11,731 nt of DNA from Candidatus Omnitrophota bacterium (GCA_030631915.1 DAOVKF010000037.1:1-11731), one strand, 5' to 3'. Shown: positions 1-9,100, counted from the first letter of the stretch. The notes: a model not told the origin generated them from the sequence alone. A program made the numbers and translations.

Positions 1-2109
1 CTTGGGATCCGGGATGCGCGGGATCTGGAAAAGATCCAGATTCTTGATGAGGCCCGCTGGGCAGCTACAAGTGTTCCGATCTCAAACCTCAACTGCGATC
101 AGACATTCCTTTCTTATGTAGATACAGATAAAAACGGCCGCATTAGAACACGTGAACTCAGGGCTGCGCAGACCTGGCTGTTTCGATTATTAGCCGGCCG
201 CAGCCGTTTATCCGAAGGTATCGACACCCTGAGACTTTGCGATATCGATACAACTCATCCTGAAGGTCAAAAATTGCGAAAAGCCGCGGAGTTCATCCTG
301 GCCAATCTTAACTTATCGGGTACCGGGGAGATCAGCCTGAGCCAGATACGCGGTGCGGCAAGCATTATAGCCCGGGCGGGGGATAACGGCGATGGTATTA
401 TTCCTCCGGAAGCGACCGGTGACGCTGATCTAGCCGCTTTCACACGTTCGGTTATGGACACTGTTGGTTCCACCATGGACGCGAGCGGCAAACCGGGGAT
501 CTCGGGCAAGGAGATCAACGAATTTTTCCGCGAAGCCGAGAGCTACCTCGACTGGAAAGCAAAAGGCGAACATCCCGGAGGAGGGGAAACCGCGGAGGTT
601 ATGCCCTGGGGGGCCGAAACCCCTCGGGCTTATCAGTTAGTGGCCGGTCTGGGAGAGAAGATCGAGCAGTATTTTACTCAGTGTGAAATAGTCGCTTTCG
701 ATGAACGGGCCCGGGACGAGATGCGGTTTAGCCAGAAGGAGCTTGAAGAAACCGATTTTACGGATCAGCAGGCGATGGAGGCCCGGCTTAAAGATGCTCC
801 GCTGGCCGCACCCGGCCCGGAAGGTATCTTGAGCCTGGACGGTAAGAGCAATCCTTTATACACGGAGCGGCTCCTTGAGCTCAGGGAAAAGGTCGTAAAA
901 CGTGTGCTTGGAGGGTCGGCCGGACAACTTTCCAAAGGGGAGTGGGAGAGGGTAAAAAATATCTTTGCTCCGCACCGCAGGTGGCTGGAAGCCAGGCAGG
1001 GGGCTAAGGTCGAAAAACTGGGAGCGGATATACTCCGCAGCTATCTTGACGGCTCATACAACGAGCGGCTGAACGGGCTTATCGCAAAAGACCTGGCCCG
1101 GGCCGATGATCTGGAGCAGATACATGATCTGGAGAAGCTTATTCTCTATCAAAAATGGTTCATGAAACTGGCCAATAATTTTGTGAGTTTTGCGGATCTT
1201 TACGATCCCAAACAGCGCGCTCTTTTTGAGAAAGGGACGCTGGTGATAGGCGGCAGAGAAATAACTTTTACAATGGAGATCCATGACAGGCAGGCGCACA
1301 GGATCGTGGCGGATAAAAGTTATATGTATTTGCTCTATCTGGAAGTGACAGGGCGCGAGGCGGAAGATATCAAGTTTGAGATCATGGCTCCGGTAACTTC
1401 CGGCACCGCGGATGGATTGCGTATCGGCAAGCGCGGTATTTTTTTCACCACAGACGGCCGGGAATGGGATGCGGAGATAGTAGATATCACGGCGAACCCC
1501 GTTAGTATCTGGGAGTCGGTGAAAGCTCCTTTCGGACAATTTGCCGGTTTTATAAAAACGCAGATAGATAAATTCGGCAGCTCCGGCCAAGGCGGCCTGG
1601 AGACGGCCCTTTCCCGCCCCAGCGCCTCCGGGATAACACGCGATCTTTTGCTGGGTGGAAGCATCGCGATCGCCGCCCTTGGAACAGCCTTTGCTTTTAT
1701 TGTCAAAGCCCTGTCACAGGTAAAACCGGTTCATGTATTGGCTGCGTTGGGGGGGATAATAATCATTGTTTTGCTGCCGGGTATCATTATGGGTGTAACC
1801 AGGATACGCAAGAGGGATCTGAGCGTCCTTCTGGAAGCATCCGGCTGGGCGGTAAATGTCAGGATGCGGCTCGGATCGGCTCTGGGCCGGCTTTTTACCC
1901 ACACACCGCGCCTGCCTAAAGGTGCGCGCAGGGAACGCCGGGATACAGTAACTCAGTTCGTGAGGGGATTCGGCTATTCGTCGTTCTGGTCGAAGAACTT
2001 AAGGCTCGTGATTTTAATTATCCTTCTCATTTTAGCCGGCTTTGCAGCGGTTTTGTTCACATGTCCCGCATTGAAGCCTTATCTTGGAGCCTTGAGCGCA
2101 AAAGCCTGA
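1..2109 (+). CDS. EF-hand-containing membrane protein, 5' end outside window
   Basis: The frame is open from base 1 to the TGA at 2107-2109 (702 codons), so the gene begins upstream; a TTG at 274 is internal. Seen: a canonical EF-hand loop at visible residues 41-52 (D-T-D-K-N-G-R-I-R-T-R-E, bases 121-156), a weaker loop at 160-171 (D-A-S-G-K-P-G-I-S-G-K-E, bases 478-513), and degenerate loops near 104-115 and 127-138. A long mainly hydrophilic region follows (about 175-545). Three hydrophobic helices lie near residues 548-570, 577-599 and 667-686, with a basic stretch between the last two. Known: EF-hand loops bind calcium. Inferred: a membrane-anchored calcium-responsive protein; localisation is unclear because the N-terminus is missing. 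From memory, similar uncharacterised proteins with D-x-S-G-K-P-G repeats occur in Planctomycetes, Verrucomicrobia and Omnitrophota. I know no function for the family. It probably shares a transcript with pyk, 14 bases downstream. Confidence 0.8.
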   Translation, partial: LGIRDARDLEKIQILDEARWAATSVPISNLNCDQTFLSYVDTDKNGRIRTRELRAAQTWLFRLLAGRSRLSEGIDTLRLCDIDTTHPEGQKLRKAAEFILANLNLSGTGEISLSQIRGAASIIARAGDNGDGIIPPEATGDADLAAFTRSVMDTVGSTMDASGKPGISGKEINEFFREAESYLDWKAKGEHPGGGETAEVMPWGAETPRAYQLVAGLGEKIEQYFTQCEIVAFDERARDEMRFSQKELEETDFTDQQAMEARLKDAPLAAPGPEGILSLDGKSNPLYTERLLELREKVVKRVLGGSAGQLSKGEWERVKNIFAPHRRWLEARQGAKVEKLGADILRSYLDGSYNERLNGLIAKDLARADDLEQIHDLEKLILYQKWFMKLANNFVSFADLYDPKQRALFEKGTLVIGGREITFTMEIHDRQAHRIVADKSYMYLLYLEVTGREAEDIKFEIMAPVTSGTADGLRIGKRGIFFTTDGREWDAEIVDITANPVSIWESVKAPFGQFAGFIKTQIDKFGSSGQGGLETALSRPSASGITRDLLLGGSIAIAALGTAFAFIVKALSQVKPVHVLAALGGIIIIVLLPGIIMGVTRIRKRDLSVLLEASGWAVNVRMRLGSALGRLFTHTPRLPKGARRERRDTVTQFVRGFGYSSFWSKNLRLVILIILLILAGFAAVLFTCPALKPYLGALSAKA

Positions 2110-2123
2110 AGAGGAAAAGCAAA

Positions 2124-3137
2124 ATGGCTAAAACAAAGATCGTAGCTACATTAGGCCCTTCCAGCAGTAGTTATACCATCATACGTAAGATGGTCATGGC
2201 CGGATTAGATGTCGTGCGGCAAAATTTTTCACATGGGAACCATGAAGAACACCTGGATCGTTTGCAATTAGTTAGAAAGATCAACAAGAAATACAGGCGG
2301 CATATCCGTGTTATGCAGGATCTGGAAGGATTCCGTATCAGAATAGGCCGTTTTAAAGACGGGGACAGGAAGATCCTTAATAAAATGGAGACTGTCTGGC
2401 TGGCAGCTGGAGAAGACCAGGATGATCCGCATATGATCCCCTTTGATTATAAACATGATCTGACCAGGATCGCGGCAGGACAGCTTATATATATAGATGA
2501 CGGGAATATAATCCTTAAAGTGAAAAACTCATCAAAAAAGAGGATCAAGGCAGAAGTGATAGAAGGCGGGGCCTTGAAAGAGAGAAAGGGGATCAATATA
2601 CCGGGAGTTCGTATTCCGTTTTCAGGGCTTACGCAAAAAGACCAGGCCGATATTAAATTCGGCATACACCATAAGATGGATTATGTCGCGCAATCCTTTG
2701 TACGCACTAAGAACGACGTTAAGAAAGTAAAGCAGCTTATAAAACCGGGTTTACCGGGATGTAAGGTCATCGCAAAAATAGAAAGCAGGGAAGCCATAAA
2801 AAATATAGATGAGATCATCGATGTCGCGGACGGTATAATGATAGCAAGAGGGGATATGGGTATAGCCGTGCCTATTTATGAAATTCCGATAATACAAAAA
2901 TTGATCATCAAAAAGTGCAACAAAAAGAAAAAATTCGTGATCACCGCGACACAGATGCTCGAGCATATGACCGAACACAGCCGGCCCACACGAGCCGAAG
3001 TAACCGATGTCGCCAATGCGATATTAGACGGTACTGATTTTACGATGCTTTCAGGTGAAACAGCTGCCGGTAATTACCCTGTCGAATCCGTAAAAATGAT
3101 GAACCAGATCATCGAATTTACCGAACGTCACGCTTGA
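2124..3137 (+). CDS. pyk: Pyruvate kinase lacking the C-terminal domain
   Basis: Converts phosphoenolpyruvate and ADP to pyruvate and ATP, the last step of glycolysis, in the cytoplasm. The 337-aa product has N-terminal K-T-K-I-V-A-T-L-G-P, active-site R32-x-N34-F-S36-H37, D66-L-E-G-F-R-I-R73, a B domain (about 74-165), A-K218-I-E220, A-R242-G-D244, T-A-T276-Q-M-L, and R-P-T-R-A-E / M-L-S-G-E-T-A near the end. It stops just after the A domain. Typical bacterial enzymes are about 470 aa with a further C domain of roughly 120-140 residues for allosteric control and tetramer contacts. The bases after the stop form a promoter and leader, so no frameshifted C domain is visible. I chose ATG 2124 over ATG 2061: the protein aligns from M-A-K-T-K-I-V, GAGG lies at 2111-2114, and 2061 would overlap the upstream gene by 49 bases. 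The 113/114/117/120 positions (rabbit numbering) are of the potassium-independent type, with Arg at 117. Confidence 0.93.
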   Translation: MAKTKIVATLGPSSSSYTIIRKMVMAGLDVVRQNFSHGNHEEHLDRLQLVRKINKKYRRHIRVMQDLEGFRIRIGRFKDGDRKILNKMETVWLAAGEDQDDPHMIPFDYKHDLTRIAAGQLIYIDDGNIILKVKNSSKKRIKAEVIEGGALKERKGINIPGVRIPFSGLTQKDQADIKFGIHHKMDYVAQSFVRTKNDVKKVKQLIKPGLPGCKVIAKIESREAIKNIDEIIDVADGIMIARGDMGIAVPIYEIPIIQKLIIKKCNKKKKFVITATQMLEHMTEHSRPTRAEVTDVANAILDGTDFTMLSGETAAGNYPVESVKMMNQIIEFTERHA

Positions 3138-3148
3138 TACCATTTCTG

Positions 3149-3177
3149 TTGACAACTCCTCTTTTTTGGCGTATACT
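3149..3177 (+). promoter_or_regulatory. Sigma70-type promoter for the efflux operon
   Basis: TTGACA at 3149-3154 and TATACT at 3172-3177 are separated by 17 bases, a near-perfect housekeeping promoter. It begins 12 bases after the pyk stop, and transcription would start near 3184, about 64 bases upstream of the marR ATG. The strength of the match suits a promoter kept low by a repressor. I see no hairpin terminator between pyk and this promoter, so read-through from pyk is possible. Confidence 0.85.
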
Positions 3178-3211
3178 TTAAATAGAAAATAGTTAAATTT
3201 CTTAAATATTG

Positions 3212-3230
3212 TGTGAATTAAAAATTCACA
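3212..3230 (+). promoter_or_regulatory. Candidate MarR operator (perfect inverted repeat)
   Basis: TGTGAATT, a 3-base AAA centre and AATTCACA form a perfect palindrome with 8-bp arms, 19 bases in all. It sits downstream of the predicted start site (about +28 to +46) and 4 bases before the ribosome binding region of the regulator gene. MarR-family dimers typically bind palindromes of about 16-20 bp near their own promoters, so autoregulation is the simplest reading. The same bases could form an RNA stem beside the ribosome binding site. Confidence 0.65.
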
Positions 3231-3234
3231 AAAC

Positions 3235-3242
3235 GAAAGGAG
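3235..3242 (+). promoter_or_regulatory. Ribosome binding site that fixes the marR start
   Basis: GAAAGGAG lies 5 bases before ATG 3248. This strong site decides for the 148-aa protein over an upstream in-frame TTG at 3209, which would run through the palindrome. Confidence 0.85.
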
Positions 3243-3247
3243 TTGTT

Positions 3248-3694
3248 ATGGCCGCTCCGGAAAAAATTGATTTTGGCGGTGAAGTCTCAAGGATACTTCC
3301 CCTTATTCTGCGTGAAGTGACAAAGAAACAGATGACGGTTTTTTCCAAAGGTGGTCTATCGCTTCCTCAAGTGGTCGTCCTGGACCTTCTGAGAGAAAAA
3401 GGGGCTTGCATGATGGGGGACCTGGCAAGGACACTTCACTTAACCATGAGCGCGGTAACGGGGATCGTGGATAAAATGATAAAACTTAACATGATAAAAA
3501 GGGAACGTTCAAAAGAGGATAGAAGGATCGTTCGGGTCATACTTCTTGAGAAAGGGGAAAAAACCGCAAAACAAATAAGTAAGGAACGCAAGAATATATC
3601 AAATGACATATTTTCGGTACTTAGCGGATCCGAGAGGCGGGAATACTTAAAATTGTTAAAAAAGATCTATAACGATCTGAGGAAAAGGACGTGA
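3248..3694 (+). CDS. MarR-family transcriptional regulator
   Basis: A 148-aa cytoplasmic DNA-binding protein, normal MarR length. Seen: an N-terminal helical region (about 8-35), a helix-turn-helix at about 54-80 (M-M-G-D-L-A ... S-A-V-T-G-I-V-D-K-M), a wing at about 83-100 carrying the family-typical S-K-E-D-R-R (D91, R92, R93), and a C-terminal helical dimerisation region (about 103-145). Known: family members are dimeric, usually repressors released by small phenolic or lipophilic ligands or by oxidation. One cysteine (C54) lies at the start of the DNA-binding domain; I would not infer redox sensing from it. It is the first gene of the efflux operon, behind a strong promoter and next to a palindrome, so it probably represses itself and the pump. 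Its TGA overlaps the GTG start of the channel gene, implying translational coupling. The ligand cannot be read from sequence. Confidence 0.92.
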   Translation: MAAPEKIDFGGEVSRILPLILREVTKKQMTVFSKGGLSLPQVVVLDLLREKGACMMGDLARTLHLTMSAVTGIVDKMIKLNMIKRERSKEDRRIVRVILLEKGEKTAKQISKERKNISNDIFSVLSGSERREYLKLLKKIYNDLRKRT

Positions 3695-5262
3695 GACACC
3701 TGGATCGGATCATTTATACGGTGATGAGTGCATCACTTTTCCTGGTTTTTTGCTTTTGCCCGCTTTTAGCGGGGGCAGAGGAAGGAAAAGATATTCTTTT
3801 TGAAAAGGAGGCCTTTATAAAGTCAGCTGAAGCGAAGGAGGTTTTAGACCTGGGCATGGTTGATTGCATAGCTTACGCGTTAAAGAAAAATACGGAAATA
3901 AAAATAAAGAAGATCGATCCGGTCATCGCGAAATACGGCATAAAAAAAGCGGAAAGCGCGTTCGAACCTTCTCTTAAGGGGTATTTTGAATACGATGAGA
4001 CCAATTATCCCGGAAGCGCTTCTTTATTGACGGGCAATATCCAGGATAGATCCAGGAGGTCCGATTTCAACGTGGGCGCGGAAGGGAAGCTCGTTACGAA
4101 CACACAGTATGACGTAAATTTCAATAATGCCGTCAGCAGCAGTAATTCCGGGTCGCAGAGGTTTTTCCCCGATCATGAAAGTTCGGTCAGCGCGAGTATA
4201 ACTCAACCGGTCATGAAAGATTTTTTCGGGATGGGCCGGGACCAGGCGGATATCGTTATAGCCAGGAACAATAAGGAAATTTCAGACCAGAGTTTTGAGC
4301 AGGAGGTGATAAATATCGTGACGCGGGTGATAGCGACATATTACGATTACCTGCACCATATCGATCAATACGAGATAGGAGAACACGCTTTAACGAGATC
4401 AAATGAGTTGTTCGGGATCATACAAAAGCGATACGCGAAAGGCCTGGCCAGCTCGGTAGACCTGCTTGAGGCCGAGGCCGGAGTCGCGAAACGGGAGGAA
4501 GTGTTGCTGCTTTTTGAGAGGGTTCTGCTGAAAGCGGAAGACGAGCTCAAGCTGCAGACAAATTTAATCGACGATCCCGCGTATTGGAACGCTGATATAC
4601 GCGCTAAAGATAAACCGGTATTTGAGATCAGGGAAGTAGATCTGGTAGAGGGCATCAAGGAGGCGTTCGTGAACAGGCCGGATTACAGGGGCGCTGTCAC
4701 GGACCTGAAGAATAAAGACATTACCGTAAAAACAGCGGCAAACGATCTTTTGCCGACTATCGACGTGACAGGGACATATGCCGCTAACGGGCTGGGGGAT
4801 ACATACCTGAATTCGTTCGATCAGGTCAAGGACGGGAAGCATCGTTCCTGGAGCGTGGGGGTTAACGTGAAAGTCCCCTTTGGTTTTGCGGAAGAGATAA
4901 GCGACTATAAGATCAGTAAGCTCGAGGAGGAGCAGACGATCCTGGCTTTCAGCAGACTGGAACAAAGGATCATTTTAGAAGTGAGGGACGCTGTCAGGAA
5001 CGTGGATATCGCCCGGAGAAGCGTCGAGGCGATGAGGAAGACGCTCAACGCGGAAGAAAAAACATACGAGGCGGCCAAAGAAAGATTTAACGCCGGTCAG
5101 TTGAGCACGCATGATATGCTGCAATACCAGGAAAGCTATGATCTGGCAAGTTTAGGATTCCTGGGCGCGGTGATCGCATATAACAAGGCTTTAGTGTTCC
5201 TTGAGCAGGCAAAGGGAACCACTCTTGCGGTAAATAACATAGAAATAAAGGAAATAATATAA
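3691..5262 (+). CDS. TolC-family outer-membrane efflux channel
   Basis: Exit duct of a tripartite efflux pump, expected as a trimer in the outer membrane. The 523-aa protein starts with a signal peptide (basic start, hydrophobic 10-27, likely cleavage after A27-G-A29). Two repeated channel halves follow: the first from about residue 50 (D-L-G-M-V-D-C-I-A-Y-A-L-K-K-N), the second with long coiled helices near 215-290 and 410-505. The terminal helix pattern R-F-N-A-G-Q-L-S-T-H-D-M-L-Q-Y-Q-E is typical of the family. It is slightly longer than E. coli TolC, the extra length lying in a Ser/Asn/Gly-rich stretch near 105-165 that probably forms the beta-barrel. No lipobox is seen. The GTG start has GGAAAAGG a few bases upstream and overlaps the marR stop; an ATG at 3724 would cut into the signal peptide. 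The adaptor gene follows after 14 bases. Confidence 0.92.
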   Translation: MRHLDRIIYTVMSASLFLVFCFCPLLAGAEEGKDILFEKEAFIKSAEAKEVLDLGMVDCIAYALKKNTEIKIKKIDPVIAKYGIKKAESAFEPSLKGYFEYDETNYPGSASLLTGNIQDRSRRSDFNVGAEGKLVTNTQYDVNFNNAVSSSNSGSQRFFPDHESSVSASITQPVMKDFFGMGRDQADIVIARNNKEISDQSFEQEVINIVTRVIATYYDYLHHIDQYEIGEHALTRSNELFGIIQKRYAKGLASSVDLLEAEAGVAKREEVLLLFERVLLKAEDELKLQTNLIDDPAYWNADIRAKDKPVFEIREVDLVEGIKEAFVNRPDYRGAVTDLKNKDITVKTAANDLLPTIDVTGTYAANGLGDTYLNSFDQVKDGKHRSWSVGVNVKVPFGFAEEISDYKISKLEEEQTILAFSRLEQRIILEVRDAVRNVDIARRSVEAMRKTLNAEEKTYEAAKERFNAGQLSTHDMLQYQESYDLASLGFLGAVIAYNKALVFLEQAKGTTLAVNNIEIKEII

Positions 5263-5276
5263 AAGGGGTAAAAAGG

Positions 5277-6185
5277 ATGAAAAGACAAGGTCGGTGCCTG
5301 ATAATAACGGTCATGTTCTCTATGGTATTTGTTTTATCCGGTTGCGGGAGAAAAGATGAGAAAGTAACCATGATCCCGGTCAGCGCGAAAAAAGTGACAA
5401 AAGGCGATATCGTTCAGTCACTTCATTATGTCGGTGATATTAAGGCCCGGGAACAGGTAAATGTGTACCCGAAAGTGACCGGAAAATTGATGGAGAATAC
5501 CGTCAAAGAGCAGCAGAAGGTGACGAAGGGGGACGCGATCGCCTATGTGGACAGGGACGAGATCGGGTTCGAATTCGAAAAAGCGCCCGTTGAATCCCCG
5601 ATAGACGGGATCGTGGGAAGGGTTTATCTGGATAAAGGGGAAAGCGTTTCTCCGAATGTCGCGGTAGCGCAGATAGTGAATATGGATGTTGTGAAAGTCA
5701 GGGTGAATATAGTCGAAAGAGATATTCCGAAAGTAAAAGAAGGAAAACCGGCAAAGATCAGGGTGGATGCTTATCCGGGTGAAGTTTTCAAAGGTATGGT
5801 CGAGAGGGTGAGCCCGGTTGTGGACCTGGCCTCGCGCACGGCCATGGTTGAAATAAATATCCCCAACAGCGATCACAGGCTAAAACCCGGGATGTTCGCC
5901 AGGGTTAACATATTAATAGATGAAAAGAAGGGAGTGCTGATCGTGCCCAGGGACGCGGGAATAAGGGACGGCAGCTTATGTTACGTTTTTGTAGTGGAAG
6001 ATGGCAAGGCCCGCAGGAGAAAGATCGAGCTGGGTGTTAACGAAGACAACAGATTTGAAGCAATAAAAGGCCTTGAAGAAGGCATGATCGTAGTTACGAT
6101 GGGCAACACCGTCCTGAAAGAAGGCGACAGGGTTGAGGTCATGACCGATCCCGGTATCCGGGAAATAAGAGAGGGAAACCAATGA
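5277..6185 (+). CDS. RND efflux adaptor lipoprotein with reduced hairpin
   Basis: Periplasmic adaptor (membrane fusion protein) linking the RND pump to the TolC-type channel. The 302-aa product has a lipoprotein signal with lipobox L20-S-G-C23, then G-R-K-D, so it should be lipid-anchored. Domains: the two lipoyl halves at about 56-92 (V-Y-P-K-V-T-G-K) and 104-138 (E-S-P-I-D-G-I-V-G), a beta-barrel at about 139-215 (through L-K-P-G-M-F-A-R-V), and a membrane-proximal domain at about 218-288 (V-P-R-D-A ... E-G-D-R-V). Oddity: only some 11 residues (about 93-103) join the lipoyl halves, where AcrA-like proteins carry a helical hairpin of tens of residues. AcrA is close to 400 aa, so this protein is short for that reason. 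AGGGG at 5264-5268 supports the ATG. Its stop overlaps the pump start (ATGA), implying coupled translation. Confidence 0.92.
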   Translation: MKRQGRCLIITVMFSMVFVLSGCGRKDEKVTMIPVSAKKVTKGDIVQSLHYVGDIKAREQVNVYPKVTGKLMENTVKEQQKVTKGDAIAYVDRDEIGFEFEKAPVESPIDGIVGRVYLDKGESVSPNVAVAQIVNMDVVKVRVNIVERDIPKVKEGKPAKIRVDAYPGEVFKGMVERVSPVVDLASRTAMVEINIPNSDHRLKPGMFARVNILIDEKKGVLIVPRDAGIRDGSLCYVFVVEDGKARRRKIELGVNEDNRFEAIKGLEEGMIVVTMGNTVLKEGDRVEVMTDPGIREIREGNQ

Positions 6186-9100
6186 GACTTCCCGGTTTCG
6201 GCGTCAAGTATCCGATAACCACGACCATGATCTTTGTGGCCATGATCATTTTGGGTATTGTCTCTTTGTTCCGGCTTGGCCTGGACCTTATGCCGGAAAT
6301 AGAAATACCCACAATAGCTGTTTTGACCACATATGAGGGGGCAGGTCCTGAAGAGGTGGAGTCCAAGATAACAAAGATACTGGAAGACAAGCTGGCTACG
6401 GTAAAAAATCTGGACAAACTTGAATCTACTTCTCGGGAAGGTATTTCCGCCGTGATGCTTAAATTCGATTGGGGCACGAATCTGGATGAGGCGGCAAATG
6501 ACGTAAGGGACATGGTGGACCTGTCAGAGAAATATCTGCCCGATGATGTTGACAGGCCCGTAATTTTTAAATTTAATCTTTCCATGATGCCTATTCTTGT
6601 TCTGGCAATAACCGCTGAAGAGAGTTATACCGCACTGTATGATCTGGTAGATGAGAGGGTCTGCGATCCCTTGAAAACCGTTCCGGGGGTCGCGGCGGCT
6701 GTTATAAGGGGAGGTTTAGAGCGGCAGATCCTGGTTGAGCTTGACCGCGACCGCCTGGAAGCGTATCGTCTGTCGGCAGATCGGGTCATCAACGCTTTAA
6801 GGAAAGAAAACCTGGATATCCCGGGCGGGCATATTAAGACAGGGGCCAGGGATTATCTGATACGCACACCGGAAGAGATAGAGGTAGATGAGATAGGGAA
6901 GATCGTTTTAATGACTACAGGGGAGGGCGTTTCCGTTTATATCAGGGATGTCGCAACGATCAGAGACGCCTTTAAGGAAAAGACCCGGGAAGTCGAGGTG
7001 GATAGAAAGCGCGGCCTCATTATCATGGTCCAGAAGCAATCCGGGGCGAACACGGTCCAGGTTACGGAAAAAGTGCTGGAAAAACTGGGAGAGTTGAAGA
7101 AAAACCTGCCGGCTGACGTAAATATTGTCGTGGCCAGGGATTTTGCCGATTTCATTAAAGGCTCCATAGGGAATTTAAGGGATGCGTTATACCTGGGCGG
7201 GTTTTTAGTTATCCTGGTCATTTTCCTTTTCCTGCGTAATGTAAGAGCGGGACTTATCGTCGCGTGCTCCATCCCCACCTCGTTAATTATCGCTTTTTTC
7301 CTTCTCTATATGGGGGGCTACACCTTAAACATGATATCGGTCTCAAGCCTTGCTATTGCCATGGGGATGGTAGTGGATGCGGCCATCGTTGTTCTGGATA
7401 ATATCTATCGGCACAGAGAAAAAGGAGAAAGGGCTCAGGAAGCGGCGATCTTCGGAGCAAGTGAGGTCGGGAAAGCGATCACCGCTTCCACGCTTACCAC
7501 TGTCGTCATTTTTGTCCCGATCGTTTTTATCGGCGGGATCACGGGTATTTTGTTCAAAGAGATGGCTTTTGTCATATGTCTTACGCTTCTGGCCTCTCTT
7601 TTTACGGCGCTGACCTTGATCCCCATGCTGAGCGCCAGGTTTTTACGGTATCGCCCCTTGAGGGATCAAGCGACGTGCACCGGCGCAGAAAAAGAAGAAG
7701 GTAAAATCGGAAGATCTATCAGGGAATTTCACATTAAAAGCGAAGTATGGTTCAAGAAGCTGGATTCTGTTTACAGGGATTTTTTAGAATGGGCCCTTGC
7801 TCACAGGAAGACCGTGATCACGGGAGGTCTTGCCATACTCGCGCTGAGTCTGTTATTGTTGCCGCTCCTGGGCACAAGGTTTCTGCCCGAAGTGGACTCC
7901 AATATGTTCCGGGTGACGGTTGAACTGCCCGTGGGCACCAGACTGGAAGAAACGGGTAAAGTGATGAGATCCCTGGGCGATATAGTTACCCGGGAAGTCC
8001 CGGAAAAGACGGTAATATTCGCCAGATGGGGATATGGCGGCGGCGGCATGAGCAGCATTATAGGCGGAGACGAGGGTTCGAATATGGGCATGTTAGCCGG
8101 GAGACTCGTTCCCAAAGAACAGCGAAAAAGGCTGGTCTCAAGGATCGTTGACGAATTAAGGCCCCTTACAACAAAATATCCCGGAGCAAAAGTCAGGTAT
8201 AACACGGAAGATCCCATGTCAGGTCTGCTCTTCGCGGAAGGCAAGCCTTTTGTTGTCGAGATATACGGGCATGACCTGGAGACCGGGATGGCTTTAGCCG
8301 AAGAGATAGCGGGCCAGTTGAGAAAGATAAGGGGCATAGTGGATATAGATATTTCAAGAAAAATGGGGAAACCGGAGCTGCAGATAAAGGTGGACAGGGA
8401 TAAGGCATCGCATCTGGGGCTGAACGTCTCTGATATCGGAAATACCGTTCAGGTGTTCTTTAGCGGAAAAGAAGCCACCAAGTATAGAGAGAAAGGGAAA
8501 GAATATGATATTTTTGTCAGGTTGCGGGAAAAAGACAGGGAGGACATCGCTGACCTTGAGAATAGTTTTATCGCTTCACCGGCCGGAGAACAGATCCGCC
8601 TCGCCAATGTGGCGGAGATCATCGAAAGATCGGGCCCTATCAAGATAGAACGCAAAAGTCAGGAAAGGGTTATCAGGGTAACCGCCAATCTTTCCGGAAG
8701 GGACCTGGGAAGCGCCGTGGGCGAAGCAAAACGGAGACTTTCCCGGGTCAGGATCCCTGAAGATTTTTTTGTGGATTTTGGCGGAGAAAGGGAAGAACAA
8801 CAGAAGGCGTTCGGGCTTATGGGCATAGCGCTGTTATTGGGCATGGTCCTTGTATATATGGTCATGGCATCTCAATTTGAATCGTTCAGGGACCCGTTTA
8901 TCATACTTTTTTCCGTGCCTTTCGGGATGGTCGGGGTAATATTCGCTCATCTGATCTTCAGGCAGACCTTCAACCTGGACTCATTCATCGGACTTATTAT
9001 GCTGGTGGGTATTGTCGTGAACAACGCTATCGTGCTTATCAGCTATGTGAATATTTTACGCGCAAGAGGGTTAAGCGTAAAAGAAGCTGTTGCCGAGGGG

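Noticed and set aside
1054..1590. 178-codon open frame on the minus strand
   Set aside because: It lies wholly inside the continuous EF-hand protein gene, has no family motif and no convincing ribosome binding site; it is a shadow of the real frame.
3193..3207. Direct repeat TTAAAT spaced by 9 bases in the marR leader
   Set aside because: The leader is strongly AT-rich, so such short repeats are expected by chance; the nearby 8-bp perfect palindrome is a much better operator candidate.
3138..3247. Possible remnant of a pyruvate kinase C domain after the stop
   Set aside because: The sequence contains a promoter and AT-rich leader, and I saw no C-domain-like coding in this short stretch.
7801..8337. 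178-codon open frame on the minus strand inside the pump gene
   Set aside because: Ser/Pro-rich composition opposite a highly conserved RND coding region; typical antisense shadow.
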